A DNA stretch of 64,000 nucleotides from Siderastrea siderea (taxonomy: Eukaryota; Cnidaria; Anthozoa; Scleractinia; Rhizangiidae), in contig OZ034971.1 of NCBI GenBank assembly GCA_964030785.1, positions 16,003,400-16,067,399 on the forward strand, read 5' to 3'. Positions within the stretch are counted from its first letter, which is position 1. Every line of letters begins with the position of its first letter. The position numbers were made by a program, and so were the translations under genes. The notes under the pieces were generated by a model, which was given only the letters and a program-made list of their open reading frames with translations, did not search any database and was not told the origin of the DNA. Shown here in pieces: positions 30,901 through 39,509 of this stretch.

Positions 30901-33350
30901 CTCGTTATCTGACTAGCCAAAGTATGAAAAAAATCTGTGTTGTAGAAGTTTTTCGCACAAACGTCCTTAAGCGCTTGAACACAGCTTGTGACATGGCTAA
31001 CACTCAGTATACTCTCTACTTAATAGGGATGTGTCAGATGTGACTGGTGCCCCTGAGATGCTAGGAGGAAGGGTAAAGACTCTGCATCCTGCTGTGCATG
31101 CAGGTGATCCATACAATGGCAATATATAATACTTGGCATATGAGTTAGTTAATTTATACTTTTTCCTCAGAAAATGTGTTCAGAGTGCTGCAAAAACCAT
31201 GGTTGTGGACAGAAAAAAACAGCTCTGCTATATTTGGGATTGGGACCAGTGTGAAATGCTGCGAACTCAAGCGTTGTGCAGACCAAGTTTGCAGCAGAAC
31301 CAACAAAAAAGATGAATTCCTCGAAGACAAATTTCGTAACTTGAACTTTTTGCCTTCCACCAAAAAGACAACTGAGTAATCTTTTGAACTTTTTCTTTCC
31401 ATTTATAAATATTTGATATTTTTTCTCAAGTTGTAAACTTCACTTCTGTCAAACTGAATCATTTTGCTAAACAAGCTAAGCTTTTACAAAAACCTCTTTT
31501 TCAAAAGCAACGGTGGTCATGCCATTTCCCGTCAAGAAAAACGCCGGTTGCCCAAAAGCACCACCTCATTTCCCAATAAGAAAAGATGGCTTTCTCCACC
31601 CACCGTCGGGTTGTCTTGGGTCTCCCCTCCCCCTCCCCTAGAGTCTGTACGGGCAGGCACCCGTACACTGACATCACAACCAAATTTTCTCACATCCATA
31701 GGTTGCCAAATTTACATAGCAATGGTGCACCACTGGCATGCTATGCCTGCGGGCTCCGCTATTACACTGGACTTCAGTAAATATAACTAATTTCCTGGAT
31801 TTGTGCTGTTAACAGAAAGCTGATTAGAAATGGGAAGTTCCAAAAGCTTGTATTTAAACAGCTTTCACTTGTGATGCCGAAATGCAATAACGATCAGAAC
31901 TCTTACTCTGCTAACAAGTTCTGCTCGATCTAAGCAAAAAACACCTTAAGATCATATAGCTGGATCAACATTCATTTTAACAAGGACTTCACAGCTTAAT
32001 ATTACAATAACTTTCCAAAGCAATTCTTAAAACACTGAATTAAAATAGCTTTTTAGATTTCTAGGAGTTGGATTTCCTTTTCAATAGTATAGATAAATAG
32101 TCCATGTGACAATATGAATTCGTTCAACATCAACATACGAACCAGCATGATGAAAAGTGTTACTGTGTGACTGGATAGTGTTACGCATTCATGAAAAATG
32201 CATTTTGTTTTCTGCGCATGCAGCTCAATGGTTAGAGCATGTGAATAGTAACTCAGTGGTTAGAGTGTCCGACTGGTGTACGGAAGGTCGTGGTTTACTG
32301 GATAGTGTTACTGGATGTCGTAATGTTTAAACTCTGATGACACAGCTTATCTGCTTTATCGCTTTTTATTTATTTTGCTAAAAAAAATAAATTCAACTTT
32401 ATCTTGGAACATTGATATAAATTTGCCCACAACTGAAAATGTTTTCACCGAGACGATGACATATTTTACTGTTACGCCTAAACCGTGAATACAAACAGCA
32501 AGCAGAGCAAAATATATAATGCTTGATACAGATGACCAGGCCCCAGCTGTTCAAAAGTTGGATAGCGCTATCCACCGAATAAATCACTATCCAGTGGATA
32601 AGTGTTAGGGAAACCAATTGCGTTATCCACTGGATAGTGATATATCCGGTGGATAGTGCTATCCAACATTTGGACAACTGGGGCCAGATTGTTAGAGTCT
32701 GGGGAAGGCAGCATTGTCCCTCCATGCTCAAACACGTTAAGGCATATCTCATGACGTAATGTTTAAATCCAGTTCGCTAACCCGGGAATCCCCTTGCAGA
32801 CCCAAACAAGTCGACTCGGAATTTGTAACGATTTTGTCAAATTGAAAACTGAAACAATATCATCTAAAAACGAACAATAGGTCTGGGAATGAAAAATGGT
32901 AAGAGAAAGCAAACTTAAAATGTGCGAGAATTGGCAAAATTAGTGGAGCTCATTTCTTTTCTTTGTGATAACACTTTCTGAAGGATCCAACTACTTACCA
33001 TGATAAAAACTTATTGTTGATGTGAATTATTGCAAGGACTATTAGTTTTGTTTGGAAGTATACCTGAAAAAGAGGTTTGTGGCCATCTTTCACTTCATTG
33101 ACTATTAAGAATATTATGCATGAAAAATGCATTTTGTTTTCTGGGCAGGTAGTTCAATGCTTAGAGCATGTGAACTCAGTGTTTAGAGTGTCGGACTGCA
33201 GCAAATTGAATATTCCATCTTTTCTTAGTTCTTTGAGCTTAAAATCTACCATCTTTCTTTATTTATACTTTTTTTTATGTTAGGTATTCTTGCCAGGGTG
33301 TCTGAAGCTGATAAATCTGATATGCAAAAGCAGGGATATGAATATATTAG
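15930..33350 (+). CDS. ATIC: ATIC, bifunctional purine biosynthesis protein, 5' four exons (partial, spliced)
   Basis: Join 15930-15957, 19420-19546, 31027-31103 and 33284-33350. ATIC performs AICAR formyltransferase and IMP cyclohydrolase, the last two steps of de novo IMP synthesis, in the cytosol. The exons give about 100 residues: [66 protein letters not shown], then KQGYEYIR. This is the N-terminus of the MGS-like cyclohydrolase domain, including the conserved SGGT and GGRVKTLHP motifs. All introns are GT/AG and the phases (1, 2, 1, 2) keep the frame. The remainder, about 490 residues and the whole transformylase domain, lies beyond the window or was not found. Introns 1-3 are 3.5, 11.5 and 2.2 kb and loaded with transposons. 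Confidence 0.93.
16363..17165. repeat. CTATAAGACGCACC repeats in ATIC intron 1
   Basis: The motif CGGCTATAAGACGCACCCC appears near 16383, a related GGTTGTAAGACGCACCCC near 16458, and CTATAAGACGCACCACA near 17096. Such motifs mark ends of MITE families in many animals, but here the outermost copies are direct rather than inverted, so the boundaries are uncertain. Confidence 0.4.
17166..19419. other. Rest of ATIC intron 1
   Basis: AT-rich intronic DNA. Apart from a run of 21 C at 18883-18903 I see no exon, RNA gene or transposon boundary. Short open frames on both strands do not resemble any family. Confidence 0.4.
18883..18903 (+). repeat. Poly-C tract
   Basis: 21 consecutive C residues within ATIC intron 1, unusual in AT-rich surroundings. 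The exact length may be affected by sequencing or assembly. Confidence 0.8.
19420..19546 (+). CDS. ATIC: ATIC exon 2
   Basis: 127 bases between a TTTTGTAG acceptor and a GTACAA donor. It encodes [19 protein letters not shown], then [19 protein letters not shown] and IPV plus part of Arg. This is the start of the MGS-like fold that binds the nucleotide phosphate through SGGT. Confidence 0.95.
19547..21144. other. ATIC intron 2, 5' part
   Basis: AT-rich intronic DNA with an (AAAC)n run near 21003-21023. No exon, RNA gene or element boundary is supportable. Confidence 0.4.
21145..21328. mobile_element. Foldback element, 184 bp
   Basis: TTTAAAAAAAGAGAGAGAC and AGTTCAAAACTGCAA at the left pair with TTGCAGTTTTGAACCTC and TCTCTCTTTTTTTAAA at the right. 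CCAACCACA/TGTGGTTGG extends the stem. It is noncoding and lies in ATIC intron 2. Confidence 0.7.
21783..21875 (-). mobile_element. tRNA-derived SINE head
   Basis: On the minus strand an A box TGGCTCAATAGG (complement of 21846-21857) is followed about 45 bases later by a B box GGTTCAAGCCC (complement of 21792-21802), the internal Pol III promoter of tRNA genes. The flanking arms no longer fold as a full cloverleaf, so this is a SINE or tRNA relic rather than a working tRNA. Confidence 0.6.
22080..22837 (+). pseudogene. Integrase-domain relic, KRBA2/GIN-like
   Basis: Two overlapping frames, 22080-22517 and 22505-22834, form one damaged integrase. The first has the lead-in [13 protein letters not shown], then [32 protein letters not shown] (the His part of an HHCC finger) and a CKLH where a CxxC is expected. 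The second has LHSDIGKEF (the second catalytic Asp) and [13 protein letters not shown] (the catalytic Glu). A frameshift at about 22470-22520 and the damaged CxxC make it nonfunctional. Related proteins derive from Ty3/Gypsy- or Ginger-type elements. It sits in ATIC intron 2. Confidence 0.75.
22838..23754. other. ATIC intron 2, no clear feature
   Basis: C/T-rich then AT-rich DNA between the integrase relic and the Penelope-like fragment. Nothing supportable was found. Confidence 0.4.
23755..24518 (-). pseudogene. Penelope-like reverse transcriptase, N-terminal half, degenerate
   Basis: Minus-strand translation shows [20 protein letters not shown] and [15 protein letters not shown] upstream, then [46 protein letters not shown], a [10 protein letters not shown] block and ASFNVESLL. 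These are the N-terminal extension and RT motifs 1 to A of Penelope-like elements. Several stops and at least one frameshift are present. The motif-A catalytic Asp (normally SFDV) is Asn. It faces away from the plus-strand C-terminal fragment that begins at 24515. Confidence 0.75.
24515..24778 (+). pseudogene. Penelope-like element C-terminus, plus orientation
   Basis: A stop-free frame ending at TAA 24776-24778 reads [14 protein letters not shown], then [39 protein letters not shown] and IEIPEPWMP. This is the tail of the GIY-YIG region in a Penelope-like clade different from the one at 1481-1822. The GIY and YIG motifs themselves are absent, so only the 3' end survives. It abuts the minus-strand RT half, giving a head-to-head inverted arrangement. 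Confidence 0.75.
24890..26556. mobile_element. Tc1/mariner-like nonautonomous element with TCTCGAGACGAGA palindromes
   Basis: The ends CAGTACCGCTCAAAAG and CTTTTGAGCGGTACTG are inverted repeats, flanked by TA on both sides (24888-24889 and 26557-26558), as in Tc1/mariner. Inside both ends lie arrays of self-complementary CTCGTCTCGAGAGACGAGA-like units. A second CAGTCCTGTGCAAAAGT sequence at 25058 may be the end of another nested element. The 144-codon frame at 24915 simply translates the palindromes. No transposase. Confidence 0.8.
25885..26240 (+). repeat. Internal direct duplication, about 140-bp units
   Basis: 25885-26032 and 26105-26236 share CTTATCAGAGGCTAATG-like starts, an ACTCGCAATATGGTGCTGAG-like middle, ATCGACGCATAATCC, and an end of ATCATCTTTATAGG. 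Both copies lie inside the Tc1/mariner-like element. Confidence 0.65.
26714..27494 (-). pseudogene. BEL/Pao integrase C-terminus and DUF5641-type tail
   Basis: The frame continues from the TGA at 27495: [33 protein letters not shown] with the catalytic Glu, and [12 protein letters not shown]. After a frameshift near 27085 it goes on as [13 protein letters not shown] and [19 protein letters not shown], ending at a stop at 26714. The tail resembles the DNA-binding domain that follows the integrase core in BEL/Pao elements. Confidence 0.85.
27495..28724 (-). pseudogene. BEL/Pao RNase H C-terminus and integrase (N-terminal and core)
   Basis: 409 open codons: [15 protein letters not shown] and [17 protein letters not shown] (end of RNase H and linker), an H2C2 integrase zinc finger ([16 protein letters not shown]...CVTCQKSRG), the core [11 protein letters not shown] with the first catalytic Asp, [13 protein letters not shown], and LRSGQGTNF. 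The last should be LRSDxGTNF, so the second catalytic Asp is Gly and the integrase is dead. It ends at a TGA and the same frame then continues. Confidence 0.9.
28615..28947 (-). pseudogene. BEL/Pao RNase H fragment
   Basis: It shows [19 protein letters not shown], equivalent to the F-x-DAS-x-x-A-x-G RNase H motif but with Thr in place of Ala-Ser, and [19 protein letters not shown], which contains the active-site Glu. It overlaps the next block in another frame, showing a frameshift near 28.7 kb. Confidence 0.75.
29151..29741 (-). pseudogene. BEL/Pao reverse transcriptase fragment
   Basis: An open frame of 196 codons with RT motifs: [17 protein letters not shown] (motif A, catalytic Asp), [17 protein letters not shown] (motif B) and [10 protein letters not shown] (the YxDD box of motif C). 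The homology extends upstream to about 29820 ([13 protein letters not shown]) before it stops abruptly. The C-terminal 40 codons after the [12 protein letters not shown] segment appear to be out of frame with the family. Confidence 0.85.
29821..30302. other. ATIC intron 2, no clear feature
   Basis: AT-rich DNA between the BEL/Pao breakpoint and the TTAA-flanked MITE. Confidence 0.4.
30307..30966. mobile_element. TTAA-flanked MITE, 660 bp
   Basis: TTAA occurs at both boundaries (30303-30306 and 30967-30970), next to inverted ends GGACGTTCACGC and GCACAAACGTCC. Related AATCTGTGTTGTGGAAGTTT and AATCTGTGTTGTAGAAGTTT blocks occur inside at 30547 and 30931. TTAA duplications are typical of piggyBac and Kolobok; the ends do not decide which. 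Confidence 0.7.
31027..31103 (+). CDS. ATIC: ATIC exon 3
   Basis: 77 bases after a TTAATAG acceptor and before GTGATC. It completes the Arg codon of exon 2 and encodes [19 protein letters not shown] followed by [15 protein letters not shown] is strongly conserved in the cyclohydrolase active-site region. Confidence 0.95.
31104..32169. other. ATIC intron 3, 5' part
   Basis: No exon is seen beyond the donor. A C-rich stretch at 31600-31670 and the surrounding 60-108-codon frames have no recognisable homology. Confidence 0.4.
32185..32296 (+). mobile_element. tRNA-derived SINE with 15-bp target duplication
   Basis: ACTGGATAGTGTTAC is perfectly duplicated at 32170-32184 and 32297-32311. The 112-bp insert holds two A-box-like motifs (CAGCTCAATGGTTAGAGC and TAACTCAGTGGTTAGAG), a GTCCGACTGGTGTACGG anticodon-loop-like part, and a truncated B box (GGTCGTGGTTT). 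A near-identical 5' part occurs at 33118-33200. The related repeat at 43175-43200 shows what looks like the unoccupied site. Confidence 0.75.
32312..32735 (+). repeat. Dispersed repeat, copy 1
   Basis: Starting at CTGGATGTCGTAATGTTTAA it matches 43190-43430 (CTGGATGACGTAATGTTTAA) through AACTCTGATGAC, GCCCACAACTGA, CCGTGAATACAAACAGC and ATGCTTGATA, then AGAGTCTGGGG. It is interrupted by a MITE at 32539-32685 that the other copy lacks. It is noncoding and of unknown class. Confidence 0.7.
32539..32685. mobile_element. MITE with GGCCCCAG ends and GGATAGCGCTATCC palindromes
   Basis: GGCCCCAGCTGTTCAAAAG and TTGGATAGCGCTATCCACC at the left pair with GGTGGATAGTGCTATCCAA and TTTGGACAACTGGGGCC at the right. 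The GTGGATA motif also recurs internally. It inserted into the dispersed repeat; the 43.4-kb copy gives the empty site. Confidence 0.8.
32736..33117. other. ATIC intron 3, no clear feature
   Basis: AT-rich DNA with nothing supportable. Confidence 0.4.
33118..33200 (+). mobile_element. Second SINE copy, truncated
   Basis: GCATGAAAAATGCATTTTG, then TAGTTCAATGCTTAGAGCAT and CAGTGTTTAGAGTGTCGG match the SINE at 32185-32296. The copy ends after GGACTGCAG and lacks the B-box part. It lies just upstream of ATIC exon 4. Confidence 0.65.
33284..33350 (+). CDS. ATIC: ATIC exon 4
   Basis: 67 bases after a TTTTTATGTTAG acceptor and before GTAGGT. It encodes the [18 protein letters not shown] and YEYI plus part of Arg segment. 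The next expected segment, beginning VV-CNLYPF, was not found downstream in this window. Confidence 0.93.
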
Positions 33351-34940
33351 GTAGGTAGACATATACAGTATCTATAGTGTCATGGTTTCGTATGGTATTG
33401 TGTCATCAGGGACTGCATGGCCTATTTTAAAGTGATCACTCAAGTGTGAGGGAGAGGGGAGGGGGTGGAATGACAGTCTAACGTGAAATTTTTGTCCTCT
33501 TTAGTGACTAACAATGCATCTAGGGCGGCCAAAAGTGTTAAAAGGTGTCACTTTTTACCCATCATATAGACCAGTATAAGTAACGAATCAAAGCTATACC
33601 AAAGAGCATCAAAGGCATCAAAGTATTGGACCTACCAGTGATTAATGATACTTAGGACACGTTTCGGTGGCCTAATCTGGAATAGAAGACAATATACTAT
33701 TACAGTTTTCTCAGTTTGGAGATGGGTTCCTTTTGCTCAGTAACATGCCCACCATAGCAAAATGAACGGAATGTAGTCGGAACGTTTTGGTTTACTCAGA
33801 ATAGAAAAAAATTGTGTCCTTTTAAGGAGTCGGTATTCTGGATATTCCTAGACCAGAATAGGAATAGCCAGCACAGTCCTAAAGTAATGCCTGTCCTCTT
33901 CCATCATCTATGCACATATTTTAAGATCTGGCAAGGTGCAAACCTTGACGTATTCGCATTTAAGATCTCAAACTCAAAAATGTCTTTCTTAAAACTTGTC
34001 CAAGCAAACTTGTTGTCATTACAGAATAAGGCAAACTGAGAAAACTGAGCTGAGTATCATGAAATATATAGTTCACCAAAGTCAGTCTGTCAGTATGTTG
34101 TGACTGCAGAATGCCTTAATTGTCATCGTTAACGAAAGATACCTTTTGGCAGCTATCCTAGTTTCAAAGTTTACGTGCATAGAGAGGCTTGAAGAAGTCA
34201 CATTGATTTTCAGCAAATATATAAGCATGTTGTTGCCGATAATCCTATCTGGAGACCGGCAGACTTCAGTTCGTAATGCCCGGGCCAGGCAGGAACAAAG
34301 AGTCAACAAAAGTCAAACTCTTTGAGAGCACAAGAGAGTCAATGACAGTTCGCTAATTAGAGGCCAAACGACAGCAAGAGTTTCAGCTCCCATCGATTGT
34401 TATTAAAATCTGAGTAGGTTAATTCAAACTCTTCAAGACAGACTCCCCTAGAGTGCATGTGAGTTTCAACAAATCCAAAGCCAAATGATAGCAAGACAAT
34501 TTAAAGTCTTGAAGAGTATTCAGTTTTTGTTTGGTCCATATGACAATTAAATCTGAAACCACAGGAAAACCACGGTACTGGTTAACCCTGAAACTAAACA
34601 ATGACTAATGAATTTTCCAACTTTGTCATTATTATTTTTTTAATGCCAGCAAAGGGTGGGGTGGTGAAAGCCCCCTCAGCCCACCCCTCGTGCGGTCCCT
34701 GATCATATGGTCCAAAAGGCTGGTATAAGCCCAGCGTGTTAAATCAATAATAGATAGCAGTTGATATCAAGCAGCATTTATACTGTAAAGCAGTGTGACT
34801 TGACTCAATTTTTCTGTAGGTGACCATTTACGTTGCCCACAATAATAAAATATTATCCCTCACGTTAAAGGCAAGGCATTACCACGATCTCCTAAGCTTT
34901 ATTTTCTTGCGGAAAATTTGTCTACAAGAAATTGAAGGGC
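33351..34940. other. ATIC intron 4, first part
   Basis: AT-rich. I looked for ATIC exon 5 (expected to begin VV-CNLYPF) and did not find it. The pyrimidine-rich acceptor-like site at 34816-34819 is followed by sequence that does not encode ATIC. Confidence 0.4.
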
Positions 34941-35404
34941 CCGGTGGAAAAAGGGTGTAAGTGATGATTTGAGGTTAAAATTGAAATTGGTGCTATTCAG
35001 CTGAACATTCATTTGCCTCACAGGCTGGTTTTCATGTAAGGAACACTGTTGTGCATTTATTTCTTGACCTGAGATCTAAATTTTGAAGAATTAGCATATT
35101 ACTTTTGTGTAAAAAGTTTTGTTGAACTGAACTCACTCAAGTGAAGCATGAATGATTTCTTTTGTTCTCTCCCTGAACTAAAACAAAGGAATTCAACCTA
35201 GAATCCGCAGTCCTGTTGTTTTCATTGTGTCAGTTTAAACGTATTGTGCTAATTCTTCAAACTGAAGCTCTCAGGTCAAGAAATAAATGCACAACAATAC
35301 ATGTTCCTTACACAAAAACCAGCCTGTGTGCCAGTGTTCAGCTAAATAGCACCAATTTAGATTTTCAACCTGTAATCATCACTTATGCCCTTTTGCCACC
35401 TGGC
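34941..35404. mobile_element. Foldback element, 464 bp
   Basis: Left arm 34941-35120 pairs with right arm 35219-35404. Landmarks are GTAAGTGATGATT with AATCATCACTTATGC, TGGTGCTATTCAGCTGAAC with GTTCAGCTAAATAGCACCA, and GCATTTATTTCTTGACCTGA with TCAGGTCAAGAAATAAATGC. The loop is about 100 bp. No coding capacity. Confidence 0.75.
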
Positions 35405-35528
35405 AAAAAGGGCATAAGTCAATTTAAGAATTATATTTCCTTACAAATTCAAAGAAAAACTTGACCGCATCCAACCGATTGCTACTTTTTTTTTAAATTT
35501 CCAACTTCCATCAGTGTGACTAGGGAAA

Positions 35529-35610
35529 AGTGGAGGCGTGGTGGTGTAATTGTTCAAACTAACTTTCATTCAGAAGATCAAAGAATCCATGGTTCAAGGC
35601 TGATCTCTGC
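35529..35610 (+). mobile_element. Possible tRNA-derived SINE head
   Basis: GTGGTGTAATTG resembles an A box and CATGGTTCAAGGC a B box about 50 bases later. There is no clear target duplication or poly-A tail, so this is only a candidate. Confidence 0.35.
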
Positions 35611-35644
35611 ATCGGCAGAGAAGATGCTTCACTCCACATTTGTA

Positions 35645-35905
35645 ACCCTATCTGGGAAAACCAGAGTAAACGAAAATTGCATTGAAATGCGTTTCAACAA
35701 ATTTTCAACGCGTTGTGAATGCATTGCAACGCTTTGATAATGATCCTCAACGCATATGAACATTTCTTCACGAATTCTTGAAACGCAAGGAATATTCCAA
35801 AATGTTGAGGAATGCTTTGGTAATGTCTCTCAATGCATTGAAAACTTTTCATAACGCTTGAGTAAAACACTTTTAAGATGAATGCTTTTAAGGTCAACGC
35901 AACGG
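35645..35905 (+). repeat. Dispersed repeat rich in CAACGC/GCGTTG/TGCATTG motifs
   Basis: Begins ACCCTATCTGGGAAAACCAG. The reverse complement of 52975-53285 begins ACCCTATTTGGGAAAATCAG and has the same run of GAATGCATTG and CAACGC motifs. Two copies of one family therefore lie in opposite orientation, 17 kb apart. Confidence 0.6.
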
Positions 35906-36279
35906 TGTACGTGTTTACTTTGTATGTAGTGGCCCAATGCAACTGGTATTAAATTCATTGTAATACATGAATCATCATTTATATAACTTTACTTTGAAAG
36001 TTGCGCCTTTTTATCCTTTTGCGTGGAAAATGGTAATGTGTTTGTACAGCAAAACTATGGTCACTACATTGTAAGATTGAATGGGATTCCAGCTGAATGG
36101 TATTAAAACCGCCGGGTTGTTTCGTCACAAAGTCATTTCGCTACAAATGAACGTATGAATATTGAATTCGTGGCTATTAAAGCTTCAAAACAGGGGAGAC
36201 TGAACTTTATAGCAAATCGACTTTAGTGTGCTGTAACCAGTGGCGGGTGAAAGCTACATACTTTTGACAGTTTGACTCC
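35906..36279. other. No recognisable feature
   Basis: AT-rich DNA. No exon or repeat boundary is supported. Confidence 0.4.
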
Positions 36280-36285
36280 GCGGAC

Positions 36286-36636
36286 GGGGTGTGGACAAAA
36301 CCTGGGCCTGGGCCCATGGGCCAGCCCATGGCCCTGTGGGCCACCCCCAAAATTATTATTTTTTCGATAAAAATGAAAAATAATAAACATAAGAAAAAAT
36401 AAATTAGAAATTAATTTCTTTTTGATTTATCAATTATTGATATTTTAAAAAAAGTTGGTGGCTGTGGTGGATTAATTTATTAATTATGTAGTCAAGCAGA
36501 AACATAAAACAAAACAAAAGATAAATCACAACCAAACAATGCAATGAATCCCAACTATGTGTTTATTCGAGGTAGAAGAAGAAGGTAGCCCATAGGGTAG
36601 CCCATGGGCCCAGGCCCAGGTTTTGTCCACACCCCT
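36286..36636. mobile_element. MITE with GGGGTGTGGACAAAACC ends
   Basis: Inverted ends GGGGTGTGGACAAAACCTGG and CCAGGTTTTGTCCACACCCC continue into GGGCCTGGGCCCATGGGC and its complement. GCGGAC is repeated at 36280-36285 and 36637-36642. The AT-rich interior is noncoding. It lies only 145 bp from the giant element. Confidence 0.8.
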
Positions 36637-36780
36637 GCGGACGTGACCTCTGTGGCCAAGGCGAGGATACAATTGAAACTTGATAACATCAAGTGTCCAT
36701 GCAAAATCGAAGATCACAGTGTAGTTGGCTGACATTTTGTGTTGTTTTCTGACTTGGTAGCACCCTGTACGTCGCTCTGC

Positions 36781-36880
36781 AAATGTGCAGCGTTTTTTGA
36801 CCAAATTTTTCCGTGGAGTTTTTGGTCGATCGACCAGCTCGACGGTCCTTTGCATATCTGTCTTGAGTTTTGTCATGTTG
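36781..36880 (+). repeat. Giant element, left terminal inverted repeat tip
   Basis: From AAATGTGCAGCG on, this matches the reverse complement of 49366-49473 through GTTTTTGGTCGATCGACCAG (itself containing a 12-bp palindrome) and TATCTGTCTTGAGTTTTGTC. Confidence 0.8.
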
Positions 36881-37040
36881 TGTTCTTCCAGTTGTGTTGC
36901 GTTGTGTTGTGTTGCGATTCATGTTGTGTTCTTGTCTTTTCCCCGTTGTGTTGCGTTGTGTTGTGTTGCGATTTGCTGTGTGTATCGTTCTTGTCTTTTC
37001 CCTGTTGTGTTGCGTTGTGTTGTGTTGCGATTTGCTACTG
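36880..37040 (+). repeat. GTTGTGTTGCG microsatellite, left arm
   Basis: Three blocks of GTTGTGTTGCGTTGTGTTG separated by TCTTGTCTTTTCC. Every frame is open, giving spurious Cys/Val-rich frames of 88-139 codons. Confidence 0.8.
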
Positions 37041-39060
37041 TATCCGCTTGACATTTTTCTATTATCATTTACCTTCGTTCCACCACAGGACGGAACAACT
37101 CGACCGACAGACAATGGCTTCACCAGCGCGACCAGCTCGACCAACGCCACAACTTTAAGCACGACTTCCATCGTGTGTTCTCCGAATCCAAACACCTTAT
37201 TTTTCTGTTTAGTTTTCGCAATGCCGACTGTATTATAAATCTCTCCCTGTTTGTTGGATCTGACTATCCGCCATCTTTGACAAAAACTCCCCCTCACCTA
37301 CTCCTCCCCAGTAATGAACCCCCTCACCTACTCTTCCCCAGTAATGAACCAGCTCGCTTCCCCTTGATGTTACAAAAACTTGACAGGCCAAACACGACTC
37401 CTGTTGGTCAAGATCGATAAAACGTTGACCTTCAAAGCTTTGCCCTAACGAGTACGGCTTCAAATTATCTCGGTCTTTTGACCAATTTTGCTTCTTGTGT
37501 TTTTGTAGTGGGTTTAGTTTGGAGGATTTTTCTGTGGTGACTGAATTGAGCCGTTACAACTTAGGCGTCGCATTTTTTAAAACTTTGATCTCTAGGTCAT
37601 ATCTGATCAATTTTCTAATAACCGGTGAATTCTTGTGGCTCAAGCGCACTGTTTGTTATTCTCAGTTAAATTTGACTTCTGATCGTTTGTTAAGCGACTA
37701 AATGTGGTTTCTATGCCGCTTTCGGCATATTAGGTACGTTGAATCTGGCTCGTTTAGGAACTTGATAGAGTTTTTCAGCCTTTCATCTTTGTATTTGTGA
37801 CAATAAAGGATCTGAAATATTATCTTCAACGCGATCAGTTAATTTCCCTGCCGATGTTTGTAACGGCGGGCCCGGCTTATTTGTATAATTATGTTGCAGG
37901 ATGTTGTCTTTCGCATCACGGAGTGTGATCTATAGACCCTTTTCGTCATGAATCTGAAGTTGTAGCTTCTTTCTAGCTATGCAACATGTAGTAGGTGGCT
38001 GAACTCTGCTTCAGTCAAACATGTGTGAGTAAGCCCCTCTTGAAACTGAGAGTTTCGTATCTAGGAGCTTTATATCTTTCCTCCTGTTCTTAGCAAGTCT
38101 GACGACCGCGTGTTTGTGTATGCCAATATGGACAGGCAAATTGATCCGTCTTGATTTAAGATGCTTTTTTCCTCCATGGTTTGTCTCAAGCAAGACTGTA
38201 GTTTCGATTCTTTCAGTGAATCTCTTCAGTTTCTACTATGTTAAGGTTTTGAGGAATGGTAGTGGAAGCTGTATCTCATTTCGTTGAAAATGAGGTATGC
38301 TACCGTAAAGTACTCGTGGAGCGGATCGAAAATGAAGGATTTCTATTCGCTAATTCAAATTAGCCAATCTGGTTATTGCATTTTCGATCCTAAGTGAAGT
38401 TGTGTATTTTAAGAAGGTCTAGTAACGATTTTTCTAGCAAGTGAGATTTTCATTTCTGCCACGAGGGCCTCTTGTTGATTAGCACCGATGTTTTCTTTAC
38501 TTTGCTGAACGCAGGAGCGTTTTCTATGCGTATTTGCCGTGCTTTTTTCAGTTTATCACTTGCGTTTTTCTATGCACATGTATTTTGTTATTCAAAACCT
38601 CAAAATAATTTCCTGGCATTTGGGAAGCACTTCCTGTACTGGCAGACAAACATATCACACTTTCGTACACCAAAATGGGAACAGCTTTAGTCGCCACCCT
38701 TTTTTCATGTACCTTAAGTTGGAACTGAAGTTGGCTAAAAGATCATGTCTTTAACATTTCGATATGCTAACAAAAGCCTAACTTCTTAAAGAACAATGTG
38801 AGAAATTTCGGGGCTTGATATAAGAAGCTAGAAGAAATTAGGCTAATGTGTGAAAATTCACTTGTCCTTACTTTATTGCAAACAATGACCCTGAAAAAAC
38901 TGGGCTAATGTTTGAAATTCACTTATTCGTAAAAAAAAAAAATGACCCAGAAAAACTGACAACGTTTTGTTCTCCCTTAAAGAAAATCAATTGGCCTCCT
39001 TTATGTTAATGTTATAGAAGAAGAGATCCCTGTCATAATTAGTGTATATCAACTACATAC
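37041..39060. other. Giant element, left-arm-specific segment
   Basis: I find no inverted counterpart in the right arm. It includes a 38-bp tandem (CCCCCTCACCTACTC...AGTAATGAA, 37286-37345). No domain is recognised in the short frames. Confidence 0.35.
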
Positions 39061-39079
39061 ACTAGTTATACATCATCGA

Positions 39080-39500
39080 GGGTTGTTGCGTTGGTCAAGT
39101 CGCGTTGAGCTGTAGAGATGTTGTCTGGCAGTGGGTGAGGTTAGTTGGGATGATCTATAGCTGTCGCAAAATCGGATGCACTTCCGTACCGCGGTACGCT
39201 GCTACTCTTGCCTTATACATACTTATCACCCAAGCATGCAATGATTTCTATAGCTTTTCGTCACTCAGTTACCATGGTAACATAACTTATAATAAAAGTG
39301 TTCCCCATAAATTGAATGAAACGTCTGAGAAAACGCGGGGAAGGTAACACTAACACCTTGCCAATGTATGGTAACGTTTGGATAACCTGTGCACTTTGAA
39401 ACTATTACGATACAAACAGGATCAGTGTACGGAGATGTACTGAGGTATAGAAGAGGAAACTGGTCATTGTAAAAATCAAAACTATTACGTTACAAACACG
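39080..39500 (+). repeat. Giant element, arm block 1 (left)
   Basis: Holds GTACCGCGGTACGCTGC, CAGTTACCATGGTAACATAA, GGATAACCTGTGCACTTTG and TATAGAAGAGGAAACTGGTC, all found inverted at 47650-47960. At 39086-39150 it also contains a single unit of the 92-bp satellite that is amplified in the right arm, in the same rather than the opposite orientation. Confidence 0.75.
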
Positions 39501-39509
39501 CTCAATGAA

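Noticed and set aside
34816..34870. Candidate ATIC exon 5 after a TTTTTCTGTAG acceptor
   Set aside because: The sequence after the acceptor does not encode the conserved VV-CNLYPF segment in any frame and has no fitting donor.
36739..37297. Cys/Val-rich and Asn/Thr-rich frames of 88-202 codons on both strands
   Set aside because: They translate the GTTGTGTTGCG microsatellite, which has no stops in most frames. The same holds for 48829-49487.
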